Assembly: GCF_947501425.1 (NCBI RefSeq)
Contig: NZ_CANMVN010000001.1
Span: 1-64,000 of the forward strand
DNA length: 64,000 bases
Reading direction: 5' to 3'
Origin: an uncultured Psychroserpens sp.
GTDB taxonomy: Bacteria > Bacteroidota > Bacteroidia > Flavobacteriales > Flavobacteriaceae
Shown: one piece after another, positions 19,184-26,350 of the stretch
How the letters are laid out: the number at the start of each line of letters is the position of its first letter
Numbering within the stretch: the first letter of the stretch is position 1
The notes under the pieces: generated by a model
Seen by the model: the letters and a program-made list of their open reading frames with translations, nothing else
The model's database searches: none
What the model was told of the DNA's origin: nothing
Position numbers and translations under genes: made by a program

Positions 19184-20254
19184 TTAGACTGTTTTGTGTA
19201 ACGTCTCAAAAATATTTCTCAAATCCTTTTTATACGGTAAGTGATCTGCTCGTCCTTTTTTAAATATGTCATTGCTATTCCCTTGTCCTTTACGCAGAGC
19301 TTTTTGTTCTTCGTAAGGCAGTCTATTGATTTCCATGCAATTGGTAGAACAACAGTTTTCCATTAGTTCTTTACACTCGTCACACTGAATAAACAATAAG
19401 TGACATGCCTCATTTGCGCAATTGGTATGCATATCAGCAGGTTTACCACATTGATGACAATTAGCAATGATATCATCGCTTATACGTTCTGAACGACGCT
19501 GGTCAAAAACAAAGTTTTTTCCTAAGAACTTGTTTTCAAGTCCGTTAGCTTCAATCTGTCTAACATAATTAATGATTCCACCTTCTAATTGAAACACATT
19601 TTTAAAACCTTTATGCTTATAGTATGCACTTGCTTTCTCACAACGAATTCCACCAGTACAATACATCACTAAATTTTTATCTTCTTTGTGTTCTTTCAGG
19701 TCTTCTTCAATTAAATCTAAAGATTCTCTAAAGGTGTCAACATCCGGTGTTACTGCATTTTTAAAATGACCAATTTCACTTTCGTAGTGATTTCTCATAT
19801 CTACAAGAACCGTATTAGGGTCTTCAATAAGTTCATTGAATCTTTCGGCACCAACATGAACGCCTTTATTAGTCACATCAAAGGTGTCGTCATTTAAACC
19901 ATCTGCCACAATCTTATGACGCACTTTAACCTTCAACTTTAAAAAGGCATAATTATCATGCTCTACAGCAATGTTGAGTCTCACATTCTCTAAAAATGTA
20001 ATCGTGTCTAAATGATTTTTAAATGACTCAAAGTTATCTGCAGGCACAGAGAGTTGCGCATTAATTCCTTCTTTGGCTACATAGATTCGACCTAAGACCT
20101 CTAATTCATCCCATGCTAAAAACATGTGGTTTCTAAAAATTTCGGTGTTACCAATTTTGGCGTACTTGTAGAAAGAGATTGTTAAGCGTTCTTTTCCCGC
20201 TTTTTTAATAAGTTCTGCTCTTTCCTTAGCACTTAAGTTATTGTACAGTTGCAT
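19184..20254 (-). CDS. trhO: tRNA uridine(34) hydroxylase, rhodanese family
   Basis: 356 residues, the usual length. An N-terminal acylphosphatase-like domain (about 20-115) precedes a rhodanese domain with active-site loop CTGGIRC (Cys199), and the C-terminal region has a cysteine-rich tail (HQCGKPADMHTNC, CDECKELMENCC). TrhO uses oxygen to make 5-hydroxyuridine at tRNA position 34. It has its own promoter (20321-20350) and is insulated from upstream transcription by the terminator at 20361-20395. It ends directly at the start of the radical SAM gene. Confidence 0.94.
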   Translation of the reverse strand: MQLYNNLSAKERAELIKKAGKERLTISFYKYAKIGNTEIFRNHMFLAWDELEVLGRIYVAKEGINAQLSVPADNFESFKNHLDTITFLENVRLNIAVEHDNYAFLKLKVKVRHKIVADGLNDDTFDVTNKGVHVGAERFNELIEDPNTVLVDMRNHYESEIGHFKNAVTPDVDTFRESLDLIEEDLKEHKEDKNLVMYCTGGIRCEKASAYYKHKGFKNVFQLEGGIINYVRQIEANGLENKFLGKNFVFDQRRSERISDDIIANCHQCGKPADMHTNCANEACHLLFIQCDECKELMENCCSTNCMEINRLPYEEQKALRKGQGNSNDIFKKGRADHLPYKKDLRNIFETLHKTV

Positions 20255-20320
20255 GCTATACTAATTTTAAGGTTAAAGAATATTTTTACATCTAGGCCAA
20301 TAAGCTGATGTATCTAGGTG

Positions 20321-20350
20321 CAAAGGTATTCTTTTTGGCAGAATATCAAA
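20321..20350 (-). promoter_or_regulatory. Promoter of trhO
   Basis: The minus strand has TTTG (20347-20350), an 18-base spacer and TACCTTTG (20321-20328), close to the Bacteroidota TTTG-N19-TAnnTTTG consensus. The leader is about 60 bases. Confidence 0.75.
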
Positions 20351-20360
20351 CTGTTGCAAT

Positions 20361-20395
20361 AAAAAAGCCCTTTAGTTTGACTAAAGGGCTTTTTT
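20361..20395 (-). terminator. Strong terminator between trhO and recA, ending the 30-codon ORF transcript
   Basis: A perfect 10-bp stem AGCCCTTTAG / CTAAAGGGCT with a 5-base loop has a T tract on the minus side (six) and on the plus side (five). It lies between two divergent genes, where neither needs it, so a separate transcript must end here. The small ORF at 20453-20545 fits. Confidence 0.88.
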
Positions 20396-20452
20396 GAGGA
20401 CTAACTCGTTATTAATATTTTTAAAATGTTTGTCTTAAAAATACATAGCGAG

Positions 20453-20545
20453 TTATCCACCATCGGCTTTACAGTTGCTGTTTACGTTTACAGCTCCTGA
20501 AACACCTAATACTTTGTTAAAAATAATTTTTCTAAAAAAACGCAT
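20453..20545 (-). CDS. Putative 30-residue small protein (unrecognised)
   Basis: ATG at 20545 to TAA at 20453 gives MRFFRKIIFNKV at the N-terminus and a Gly/Asn-rich end NSNCKADGG, with a single Cys. The start is basic and hydrophobic, possibly membrane-active. AGAGGA lies just before the ATG. An ECF-type promoter (20613-20652) is upstream on the same strand and a strong terminator (20361-20395) is downstream, giving a predicted transcript of about 255 bases. An inverted repeat (TAACTCG / CGAGTTA, 20402-20408 and 20449-20455) lies after the ORF and overlaps its stop codon. I recognise no family. It could instead be a non-coding RNA. Confidence 0.5.
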   Translation of the reverse strand: MRFFRKIIFNKVLGVSGAVNVNSNCKADGG

Positions 20546-20612
20546 TCCTCTGTAAGAATTTGAATTTTGGATAAGCCAGTTAAGGCTTGGTTATCATAGC
20601 AAGATTTCCCAA

Positions 20613-20652
20613 TCTCAATTAGTAGATGCAAAAAGTTTAAAAAGGTTGCGTC
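20613..20652 (-). promoter_or_regulatory. Putative ECF sigma promoter, copy A (upstream of the 30-codon ORF)
   Basis: The minus strand reads GACGCAACCTTTTT from 20652, then GCATCT (20629-20624) and TAATTGA. It matches copy B (21790-21829) over most of 40 bases, with exactly the same 23-base offset between the two blocks. GCAACC resembles an ECF -35 box and GCATCT would be the -10. Predicted transcription starts near 20619. Confidence 0.7.
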
Positions 20653-20731
20653 ATACTCCAAAAAAAATTAAAAGATGTTGTATTTTAGCTATCCGCTTCA
20701 AACAAATATTCAATTAAAATTATTCAGATCG

Positions 20732-21736
20732 ATGAGCAGTGAAAAAGACGCAAAATTAAAAGCACTTAAATTAACTTTAGATAAACTAGACAAGGCCTAC
20801 GGTAAGGGAACTGTTATGAAAATGAGCGACCAAGCAGTCGTGGATGTAGATGCTATTTCTTCAGGATCTTTAGGACTAGATATTGCCTTAGGCGTAGGCG
20901 GTTATCCAAGAGGTAGAGTTATAGAAATATACGGACCAGAATCTTCTGGTAAGACCACATTAACGCTTCATGCCATTGCTGAGGCTCAAAAAGCAGGAGG
21001 TATTGCTGCATTTATTGATGCTGAGCATGCTTTTGATCGTTTTTATGCTGAAAAATTAGGAGTAGATATTGACAACCTTATTATCTCACAACCTGACAAT
21101 GGAGAACAAGCTTTAGAAATTGCAGATAATTTAATCCGTTCTGGAGCTATTGATATCGTGGTCATAGATTCAGTTGCTGCTTTAACTCCGAAAAGCGAAA
21201 TTGAAGGAGAAATGGGTGACTCAAAAATGGGATTACATGCCAGATTAATGTCACAAGCCTTAAGAAAATTAACAGGATCTATCAGTAAAACCAATTGTAC
21301 TGTAATCTTCATTAACCAGTTACGTGAAAAAATTGGAGTGATGTTTGGTAATCCAGAAACAACTACAGGAGGAAATGCTCTTAAATTTTATGCTTCTGTT
21401 CGATTAGATATCAGACGTTCTACACAAATTAAAGAGACCGATGGTACAGTAGCTGGAAATAAAACCAGAGTCAAGGTGGTTAAGAACAAAGTAGCTCCTC
21501 CTTTCAAAACTTGCGAATTTGATATCATGTATGGAGAAGGGATCTCTAAAGTTGGAGAAATCTTAGATGTTGCTGTAGAACATGAGATCATTAAGAAGAG
21601 TGGTTCCTGGTTCAGCTATGGAGACACGAAACTGGGTCAAGGTAGAGACGCTGTAAAATCATTAATAAAAGACAATCCAGAATTAATGGACGAACTTGAA
21701 GAAAAAGTTCGCGCAATTATCAATTCGGAGGACTAA
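20732..21736 (+). CDS. recA: Recombinase RecA
   Basis: 334 residues from ATG at 20732 ([20 protein letters not shown]), the usual RecA start. The frame extends back to 20675 but a likely -7 element (TATTTTAG, 20681-20688) lies in that extension. Walker [10 protein letters not shown], Walker [13 protein letters not shown], the [21 protein letters not shown]2 region and the C-terminal domain are all present. It forms filaments on single-stranded DNA for homologous recombination and stimulates LexA-type cleavage where present. It is followed by a terminator. Confidence 0.97.
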   Translation: MSSEKDAKLKALKLTLDKLDKAYGKGTVMKMSDQAVVDVDAISSGSLGLDIALGVGGYPRGRVIEIYGPESSGKTTLTLHAIAEAQKAGGIAAFIDAEHAFDRFYAEKLGVDIDNLIISQPDNGEQALEIADNLIRSGAIDIVVIDSVAALTPKSEIEGEMGDSKMGLHARLMSQALRKLTGSISKTNCTVIFINQLREKIGVMFGNPETTTGGNALKFYASVRLDIRRSTQIKETDGTVAGNKTRVKVVKNKVAPPFKTCEFDIMYGEGISKVGEILDVAVEHEIIKKSGSWFSYGDTKLGQGRDAVKSLIKDNPELMDELEEKVRAIINSED

Positions 21737-21753
21737 AAATCAACACTTTAACT

Positions 21754-21786
21754 AAAAAATCCCAAGTTTTGGGATTTTTTTTGTTT
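21754..21786 (+). terminator. Intrinsic terminator of recA
   Basis: AAAAAATCCCAA / TTGGGATTTTTT stem with a 3-base loop and a long T tract on the plus strand, 18 bases past the recA stop codon. Confidence 0.9.
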
Positions 21787-21789
21787 TTA

Positions 21790-21829
21790 GACGCAACCTT
21801 TTTATATGTTGTGCATCTATTAATTGAAA
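21790..21829 (+). promoter_or_regulatory. Putative ECF sigma autoregulatory promoter, copy B
   Basis: GACGCAACCTTTTT (21790-21803) followed by GCATCT at 21813-21818 and TAATTGA. It begins immediately after the recA terminator and ends 24 bases before the lipoprotein ATG, so transcription should start near 21825. It repeats copy A in inverted orientation. Its position at the head of the sigma operon suggests autoregulation. Confidence 0.72.
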
Positions 21830-21852
21830 TATCTTGTATTTCTTAATTAAAC

Positions 21853-22266
21853 ATGAATATGAAGAAGATACTATTATTATGTTTTGTAATGTGTTCATTG
21901 CTATCATGCAATATTAGTGATGACAACCCAAATTACATTGTTGAAGCACTACCAATTGATAGTGTAGACCTACCAGACACTTTTGTTTTTGGACAGACGC
22001 ATGAAATTACCTTAACCTACACAAAACCATCTGGTTGTTATCTGTTTAACAATTTATTGTATGAAATAGATGAAAATCAGCGTGATGTTGCTGTAATTGC
22101 TGCTTTTTTCCCTGATGAAGTTTGCGATCAAACACCAATTGTGGAAGAGTTTACTTTCAATTTTAAAGTAACATCAACAGAAAGCTACACTTTTAGATTT
22201 TGGACAGGAGGAGATGAAAATGGAGTAGACACCTATCTTATTGTAGAAGTGCCAGTAGAAGATTAA
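21853..22266 (+). CDS. Small lipoprotein, first gene of the ECF sigma operon
   Basis: 137 residues. The start opens with MNMKK and a lipoprotein signal ending LLSC, giving a lipidated Cys followed by NISDDNPN, an acidic linker that in Bacteroidota favours surface or outer-membrane localisation. The rest looks like a single beta-sandwich domain with three further cysteines (SGCYLF, DEVCDQ region). I do not recognise a named family. It lies 27 bases upstream of the sigma factor and shares its promoter, so it may be a regulon product or a sensory partner of the anti-sigma protein. Confidence 0.8.
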   Translation: MNMKKILLLCFVMCSLLSCNISDDNPNYIVEALPIDSVDLPDTFVFGQTHEITLTYTKPSGCYLFNNLLYEIDENQRDVAVIAAFFPDEVCDQTPIVEEFTFNFKVTSTESYTFRFWTGGDENGVDTYLIVEVPVED

Positions 22267-22293
22267 AAACTAAACTAACTAAATTAAAATCAT

Positions 22294-22836
22294 GTGAGTT
22301 TAGAACAACTCATAGAGCGATGTAAAAAAAATGATGCTCAAGCACAAAGTCAACTATATAAGCTATATGCGAGTAAACTGTTTTCGATTTGCTTGAAGTA
22401 TTCGCGTAATTATGCAGAAGCAGAAGATAATTTGCAAGACGCATATATTACCATTTTTAAAAAGATTGAACAATTTAAAAGTCAGGGATCGTTTGAAGGT
22501 TGGATGAAACGAATTACCATCAACACAGCGTTACAACGCTACAGAAGTGCTGGTATTTTTGACATTATTAATGAAGATCAAATTGAAGATGTCACTGTAG
22601 AAGTAGATGACGATAATTTAAGTATTGATTATTTACTTGGCATCATTCAAGAATTACCAGACCGTTACAGGTTGGTATTTAATTTATATGCCTTAGACGA
22701 TTATTCGCATAAGGAAATTGCAAGTCTGTTGGACATTTCAACAGGTACATCAAAATCAAATTTAGCACGTGCTAGAATGATTTTGAAAGATAAAATAGAA
22801 CAATACAAAGCGAGACCCAACTCGCAAAGTTTATAA
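22294..22836 (+). CDS. ECF RNA polymerase sigma factor (sigma-70 family)
   Basis: 180 residues. Region 2 is seen in YSRNYAEAEDNLQDAYITIFKKI and GSFEGWMKRITINTALQRYR (shown as two motifs in order), and region 4 in LPDRYRLVFNLYALDDYSHK with a helix-turn-helix. The start is GTG at 22294; the overlapping ATG at 22292 is followed directly by TGA, so it cannot be the start. The stop TAA overlaps the ATG of the next gene by one base. It should direct RNA polymerase to the GCAACC...GCATCT promoters and be held by the downstream anti-sigma-like protein. Confidence 0.92.
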   Translation: MSLEQLIERCKKNDAQAQSQLYKLYASKLFSICLKYSRNYAEAEDNLQDAYITIFKKIEQFKSQGSFEGWMKRITINTALQRYRSAGIFDIINEDQIEDVTVEVDDDNLSIDYLLGIIQELPDRYRLVFNLYALDDYSHKEIASLLDISTGTSKSNLARARMILKDKIEQYKARPNSQSL

Positions 22837-24446
22837 TGAGTGAAAAAAAACATATAGACAAGCTTTTTAAAGAGCAACTTAAAGATTTTGAAGTTGCTCC
22901 TAAAGATCATGTCTGGGAACATATAGAGCGTAAGCTTCACCAAGACAAGCGTAAGAAACGTCGAGTAATTCCTATCTGGTGGCAAATTGCTGGTGTTGCT
23001 GCAGTATTAGCCTTGCTCTTTACTGTAGGAAATACATTTTTTAATAATAATACTCAGAATTCAACAGATACCGAGATTGTTGATACTGAAAAGTCTGACA
23101 CTAAAACTTCTAAAGATTTAGATTCAACAACTAAAACAAACATTTCTGATACTCACACTTCCAAAAATAAAAAGTCGTCAGTTGCAGAGCAAAACACTTC
23201 AGAAGATTCTACAGATAGTGTTTCTGAAAACGATTTGACAACCACTGAATCCTCTAACAAAAACAATACAGTAGTATCCTCTGATAATTCTGATAATAAG
23301 GATGATAATGGTCATCATGACAACAAGGAAGACCAGAAAAAACAATCGATAATCAGAAACAAATCGCAACAAAAAAATGCTGTCGTAAACAACGAGTCTA
23401 GTTTTCCGAAAGATAAAAAAGACACTCCCAATACTAACACAGCACAAAACAACGCTGTTGCTACACAAACCAATAAGGATAAATCAAACACCAATGATAT
23501 CCAAAATGACATCAATAAGGAACAATCCGAAATTGACAAACTCATAAAAGACACGAAACAAGGAAACAACACAAAAATAGCTACATCTAATACTTCAGAA
23601 AAAGATAATGCTACTTCAGTTATAGACTCAACAAAAGCTAACAATCTTATAAAGGATAAAAATGCTATTGATGAAGCCATTGCTGAAGCTGAAAAAAACA
23701 AGGATTCTACCACTGATGAATCATTGAAAAAACGTTGGAGTCTTGCTCCAAATGTAGCGCCTGTTTATTTTAATACGCTAGGAAAAGGATCGTCTTTGGA
23801 TAATCAGTTCGTAGATAATGAAAAAGAAGGAAGTGTGAACGTGAGCTATGGTATTAGAGGTAGTTATGCAATCAATAAAAAATTAAAAATCAGAGCAGGT
23901 GTCAATAAAGTTGATCTCGGATATTCAACCAATAATATTTTTGTATTTGATGGTACCTCTGGTTCTGGAGCCAGAATGCCAATGCAAAACGTGAAATTGC
24001 ATGACACGCTTAATACAAACTCTTATGTAAGTGCTGATAATTTTAGTTTTACTACTGGTCCGCAATTTTTATTTACCAAAGAACAAGGATCCATTGATCA
24101 GCAACTAGGCTTTATTGAAGTCCCAATAGAACTTGAATACAGCTTAATAGATAAGAAGTTTGGTTTAAACCTTATTGGTGGTTTCAGCACGCTGTTTTTA
24201 AGTAACAACGAAATTTATTCTGTTCAAAGCAATGGTGACAGAACATTTTTAGGAGAAGCAACAAATATTAAAGATATGAGTTACAGTGCCAACTTTGGAA
24301 TTGGTGTTAACTACAACATATCAAAACAATTACGATTTAATCTTGAACCAACGTTCAAGTATCAAATTAACACCTTTAGTGATACGTCTGGTGATTTTCA
24401 ACCATTCTTCATTGGTGTTTATACAGGACTTAGTTTTAAGTTTTAG
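22836..24446 (+). CDS. Trans-envelope anti-sigma-like protein: cytoplasmic N-terminus, one membrane helix, disordered linker, C-terminal beta-barrel
   Basis: 536 residues. A short basic cytoplasmic segment (about 1-45, DHVWEHIERKL) precedes one inner-membrane helix (about 46-68, starting PIWWQIAGVAAV). About 225 residues of low-complexity Asp/Asn/Ser/Thr/Lys follow, with the look of a disordered periplasmic linker. From about residue 297 the sequence becomes an outer-membrane beta-barrel pattern (YGIRGSYAINKKLKIRAGV) ending GLSFKF with a terminal Phe. This architecture matches dual membrane-spanning anti-sigma factors described in Bacteroides thetaiotaomicron. It is translationally coupled to the sigma gene. 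Anti-sigma activity is inferred from architecture and context. Confidence 0.82.
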   Translation: MSEKKHIDKLFKEQLKDFEVAPKDHVWEHIERKLHQDKRKKRRVIPIWWQIAGVAAVLALLFTVGNTFFNNNTQNSTDTEIVDTEKSDTKTSKDLDSTTKTNISDTHTSKNKKSSVAEQNTSEDSTDSVSENDLTTTESSNKNNTVVSSDNSDNKDDNGHHDNKEDQKKQSIIRNKSQQKNAVVNNESSFPKDKKDTPNTNTAQNNAVATQTNKDKSNTNDIQNDINKEQSEIDKLIKDTKQGNNTKIATSNTSEKDNATSVIDSTKANNLIKDKNAIDEAIAEAEKNKDSTTDESLKKRWSLAPNVAPVYFNTLGKGSSLDNQFVDNEKEGSVNVSYGIRGSYAINKKLKIRAGVNKVDLGYSTNNIFVFDGTSGSGARMPMQNVKLHDTLNTNSYVSADNFSFTTGPQFLFTKEQGSIDQQLGFIEVPIELEYSLIDKKFGLNLIGGFSTLFLSNNEIYSVQSNGDRTFLGEATNIKDMSYSANFGIGVNYNISKQLRFNLEPTFKYQINTFSDTSGDFQPFFIGVYTGLSFKF

Positions 24447-24497
24447 GTTTTTTAGTTGGTTAGATAGTTATTGCAAACTTAATATGCAATGATGACG

Positions 24498-24531
24498 AAA
24501 AGCTGCTCTGTGCCAAGAGCAGCTTTTTTTG
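24498..24531 (+). terminator. Terminator of the ECF sigma operon
   Basis: AAAGCTGCTCT / AGAGCAGCTTT stem with a 6-base loop and a T tract on the plus strand, about 50 bases past the anti-sigma stop codon. It also abuts the end of the convergent plsC-like gene. Confidence 0.88.
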
Positions 24532-24532
24532 T

Positions 24533-25270
24533 TTAACCATTATAGGCTTGTAACTGATTCAATATTAAAACATGAGCTTGATGGTTAACCTGCTTGGTGT
24601 CCTCAATTGATAACCCTTCAGTTGAAATGAATTTGTGAATTTTAGCTCGCATACGTCCTGGACCACCACTGAAAAAAGTATATGAAAAGCGTTTTTTATT
24701 GTCCCCAAATGTAATAGGTACAATTGGAATTTTATGATTGATAGCCATTCTGAAAGCACCATCTTTAAAATCATCTAATTCAATACTTTCATCTGGAACG
24801 CCGCCTTCAGGGAAAATACAAATACTCATCCCTTGTTTTAGTCGTCGTTGTGCTCTTAAAAACACCGCTTGTCTACTTTTAGGACTACTTCTGTCGACCA
24901 GAATACTTGTACGCTTGTAGAAAAATCCGAATAACGGAATCTTGGCCAACTCCTTCTTCCCAACAAATACAAACGGGTTTTTTACGGCTACTAACATGAG
25001 CATAATATCAGCCATTGAGGTATGATTGGCAATAAACATATAGCTCTTCTCAGGATCAGGTATTTGTTCACGAATAATACTTATGTTAAAACCCATTCCA
25101 ATTAAAATGAAATGTGCCCAGAAACGAGCCAGTTTAAAAAAGAAAGGATACCAGGACTCTTTCAAAATAGAGAGTACCAGTACAGGTAATAGAACCAGTA
25201 TAGGTAATGCTACTAAAATATAGAACCAAATACGGTAAAATAACCAAAAAGGATACTTAAATATCTTCAT
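24533..25270 (-). CDS. 1-acyl-sn-glycerol-3-phosphate acyltransferase (PlsC family)
   Basis: 245 residues from ATG at 25270; three codons upstream a TTG could start, but the ATG gives a normal N-terminus. A membrane segment near the N-terminus precedes the acyltransferase motifs NHTSMAD (catalytic His and Asp) and FPEGG. It transfers an acyl group to lysophosphatidic acid, making phosphatidic acid for membrane lipids; some relatives use other acyl acceptors. The gene ends against the terminator of the convergent sigma operon and is divergent from trpS. Confidence 0.9.
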   Translation of the reverse strand: MKIFKYPFWLFYRIWFYILVALPILVLLPVLVLSILKESWYPFFFKLARFWAHFILIGMGFNISIIREQIPDPEKSYMFIANHTSMADIMLMLVAVKNPFVFVGKKELAKIPLFGFFYKRTSILVDRSSPKSRQAVFLRAQRRLKQGMSICIFPEGGVPDESIELDDFKDGAFRMAINHKIPIVPITFGDNKKRFSYTFFSGGPGRMRAKIHKFISTEGLSIEDTKQVNHQAHVLILNQLQAYNG

Positions 25271-25293
25271 ATGGGTCAAAAGTACATAATTGT

Positions 25294-25325
25294 TTTGAGC
25301 TATTTAATTAAAAAAAATACCTTTG
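25294..25325 (+). promoter_or_regulatory. Promoter of trpS
   Basis: TTTG (25294-25297), 20-base spacer, TACCTTTG (25318-25325): a near-ideal Bacteroidota promoter. The predicted leader to the ATG is about 50 bases and contains a hairpin. Confidence 0.8.
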
Positions 25326-25355
25326 CTGACGATATAAGTTTAATTTAATAAAATG

Positions 25356-25380
25356 GATTTCCGCTTTCGCGGAAAGTGAT
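25356..25380. repeat. REP-like hairpin in the trpS leader
   Basis: TTTCCGC / GCGGAAA arms (25358-25364, 25369-25375) with a 4-base loop. The right arm carries GGAAAG, the best ribosome-binding-like sequence before the trpS ATG, so pairing could mask it. It resembles dispersed GATTYCCGC...GCGGRAATGA palindromes of flavobacteria. Confidence 0.5.
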
Positions 25381-25381
25381 C

Positions 25382-26350
25382 ATGGCAAGAATTTTAACAG
25401 GAATACAAAGTACAGGAACACCTCATTTAGGTAATATCTTAGGTGCAATTTTACCAGCAATAGAAATGGCTAACGATACTTCTACAGAATCGTATTTATT
25501 TATTGCTAATATGCATACCCTAACTCAGATAAAGGATGCCGATTTATTACGTCATAATACCTATTCGGTTGCAGCCACATGGTTAGCTTTTGGTTTAGAC
25601 ATTAACAAAACTGTATTTTACAGACAGAGTGATATTCCACAAGTGACGGAATTAGCTTGGTATTTAGATTGTTTTTTTCCGTATCAACGTTTAAAATTAG
25701 CACATGGTTTTAAAGACAAAGCCGATCGTTTAGATGATGTCAACTCAGGATTATTTATGTACCCTATGCTCATGGCTGCCGATATTTTATTATATGATGC
25801 TCACATTATTCCAGTAGGAAAAGACCAATTACAACACATAGAAATGACGCGTGATGTGGCCACCCGTTTTCATACTAAAATGGGTGAAACTTTTGTTTTA
25901 CCTGAAGGAAAAGTGCAAGAAAACACAAAACTTATTCCTGGAACCGATGGTGAAAAAATGAGTAAAAGCCGTAATAATTTTATCAATATTTTTCTTCCGG
26001 AGAAAAAACTACGCAAGCAAATCATGTCTATAGAAACCGATAGTACACCTCTTGAAGCTCCTAAAGATTGGGCTACCTGTAACTGTTTTGCACTTTATAA
26101 GTTATTAGCTTCAGACACTGAAATTTCAACGATGAAAACCAATTACGAAAAAGGAGGTTATGGTTATGGCCATGCTAAGCAAGCCTTATTTGAATTGATA
26201 CTCGAAACATTTGCAACACAGCGTGAACGCTACAATCACTATATGGAAAACCTCAATGAGATTGATGCCGCATTAGCTGTTGGTGCCGAAAAGGCCAAAC
26301 TTGTAGCCAATGACGTTTTAAAACGTGTTCGAGAAAAGGTTGGGTATTAA
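25382..26350 (+). CDS. trpS: Tryptophan--tRNA ligase
   Basis: 322 residues from ATG at 25382 (MARILTGIQSTGTPHLGN). An in-frame GTG two codons earlier lies inside the leader hairpin, so the ATG is preferred. The class I signatures are the HIGH variant PHLGN near the N-terminus and GEKMSKSRNN (KMSKS). It charges tRNA-Trp with tryptophan in the cytosol. The stop codon overlaps that of the convergent dprA by 3 bases in the sequence TTAA. Confidence 0.96.
   Translation: MARILTGIQSTGTPHLGNILGAILPAIEMANDTSTESYLFIANMHTLTQIKDADLLRHNTYSVAATWLAFGLDINKTVFYRQSDIPQVTELAWYLDCFFPYQRLKLAHGFKDKADRLDDVNSGLFMYPMLMAADILLYDAHIIPVGKDQLQHIEMTRDVATRFHTKMGETFVLPEGKVQENTKLIPGTDGEKMSKSRNNFINIFLPEKKLRKQIMSIETDSTPLEAPKDWATCNCFALYKLLASDTEISTMKTNYEKGGYGYGHAKQALFELILETFATQRERYNHYMENLNEIDAALAVGAEKAKLVANDVLKRVREKVGY

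Noticed and set aside
18179-20545. A RiPP system linking the 30-residue peptide and the radical SAM gene
   Set aside because: A strong terminator and an independent trhO promoter separate them, the peptide has no known leader motif, and the radical SAM gene is coupled to trhO. The possibility is weak.
20675-20731. N-terminal extension of recA by 19 codons
   Set aside because: The extension includes the likely -7 element and does not match the RecA N-terminus; ATG at 20732 is the usual start.
23315-23713. 132-codon minus-strand ORF opposite the anti-sigma linker
   Set aside because: The low-complexity Asn/Lys/Ser/Thr linker read backward gives a hydrophobic-looking frame; no promoter or homology pattern supports it.
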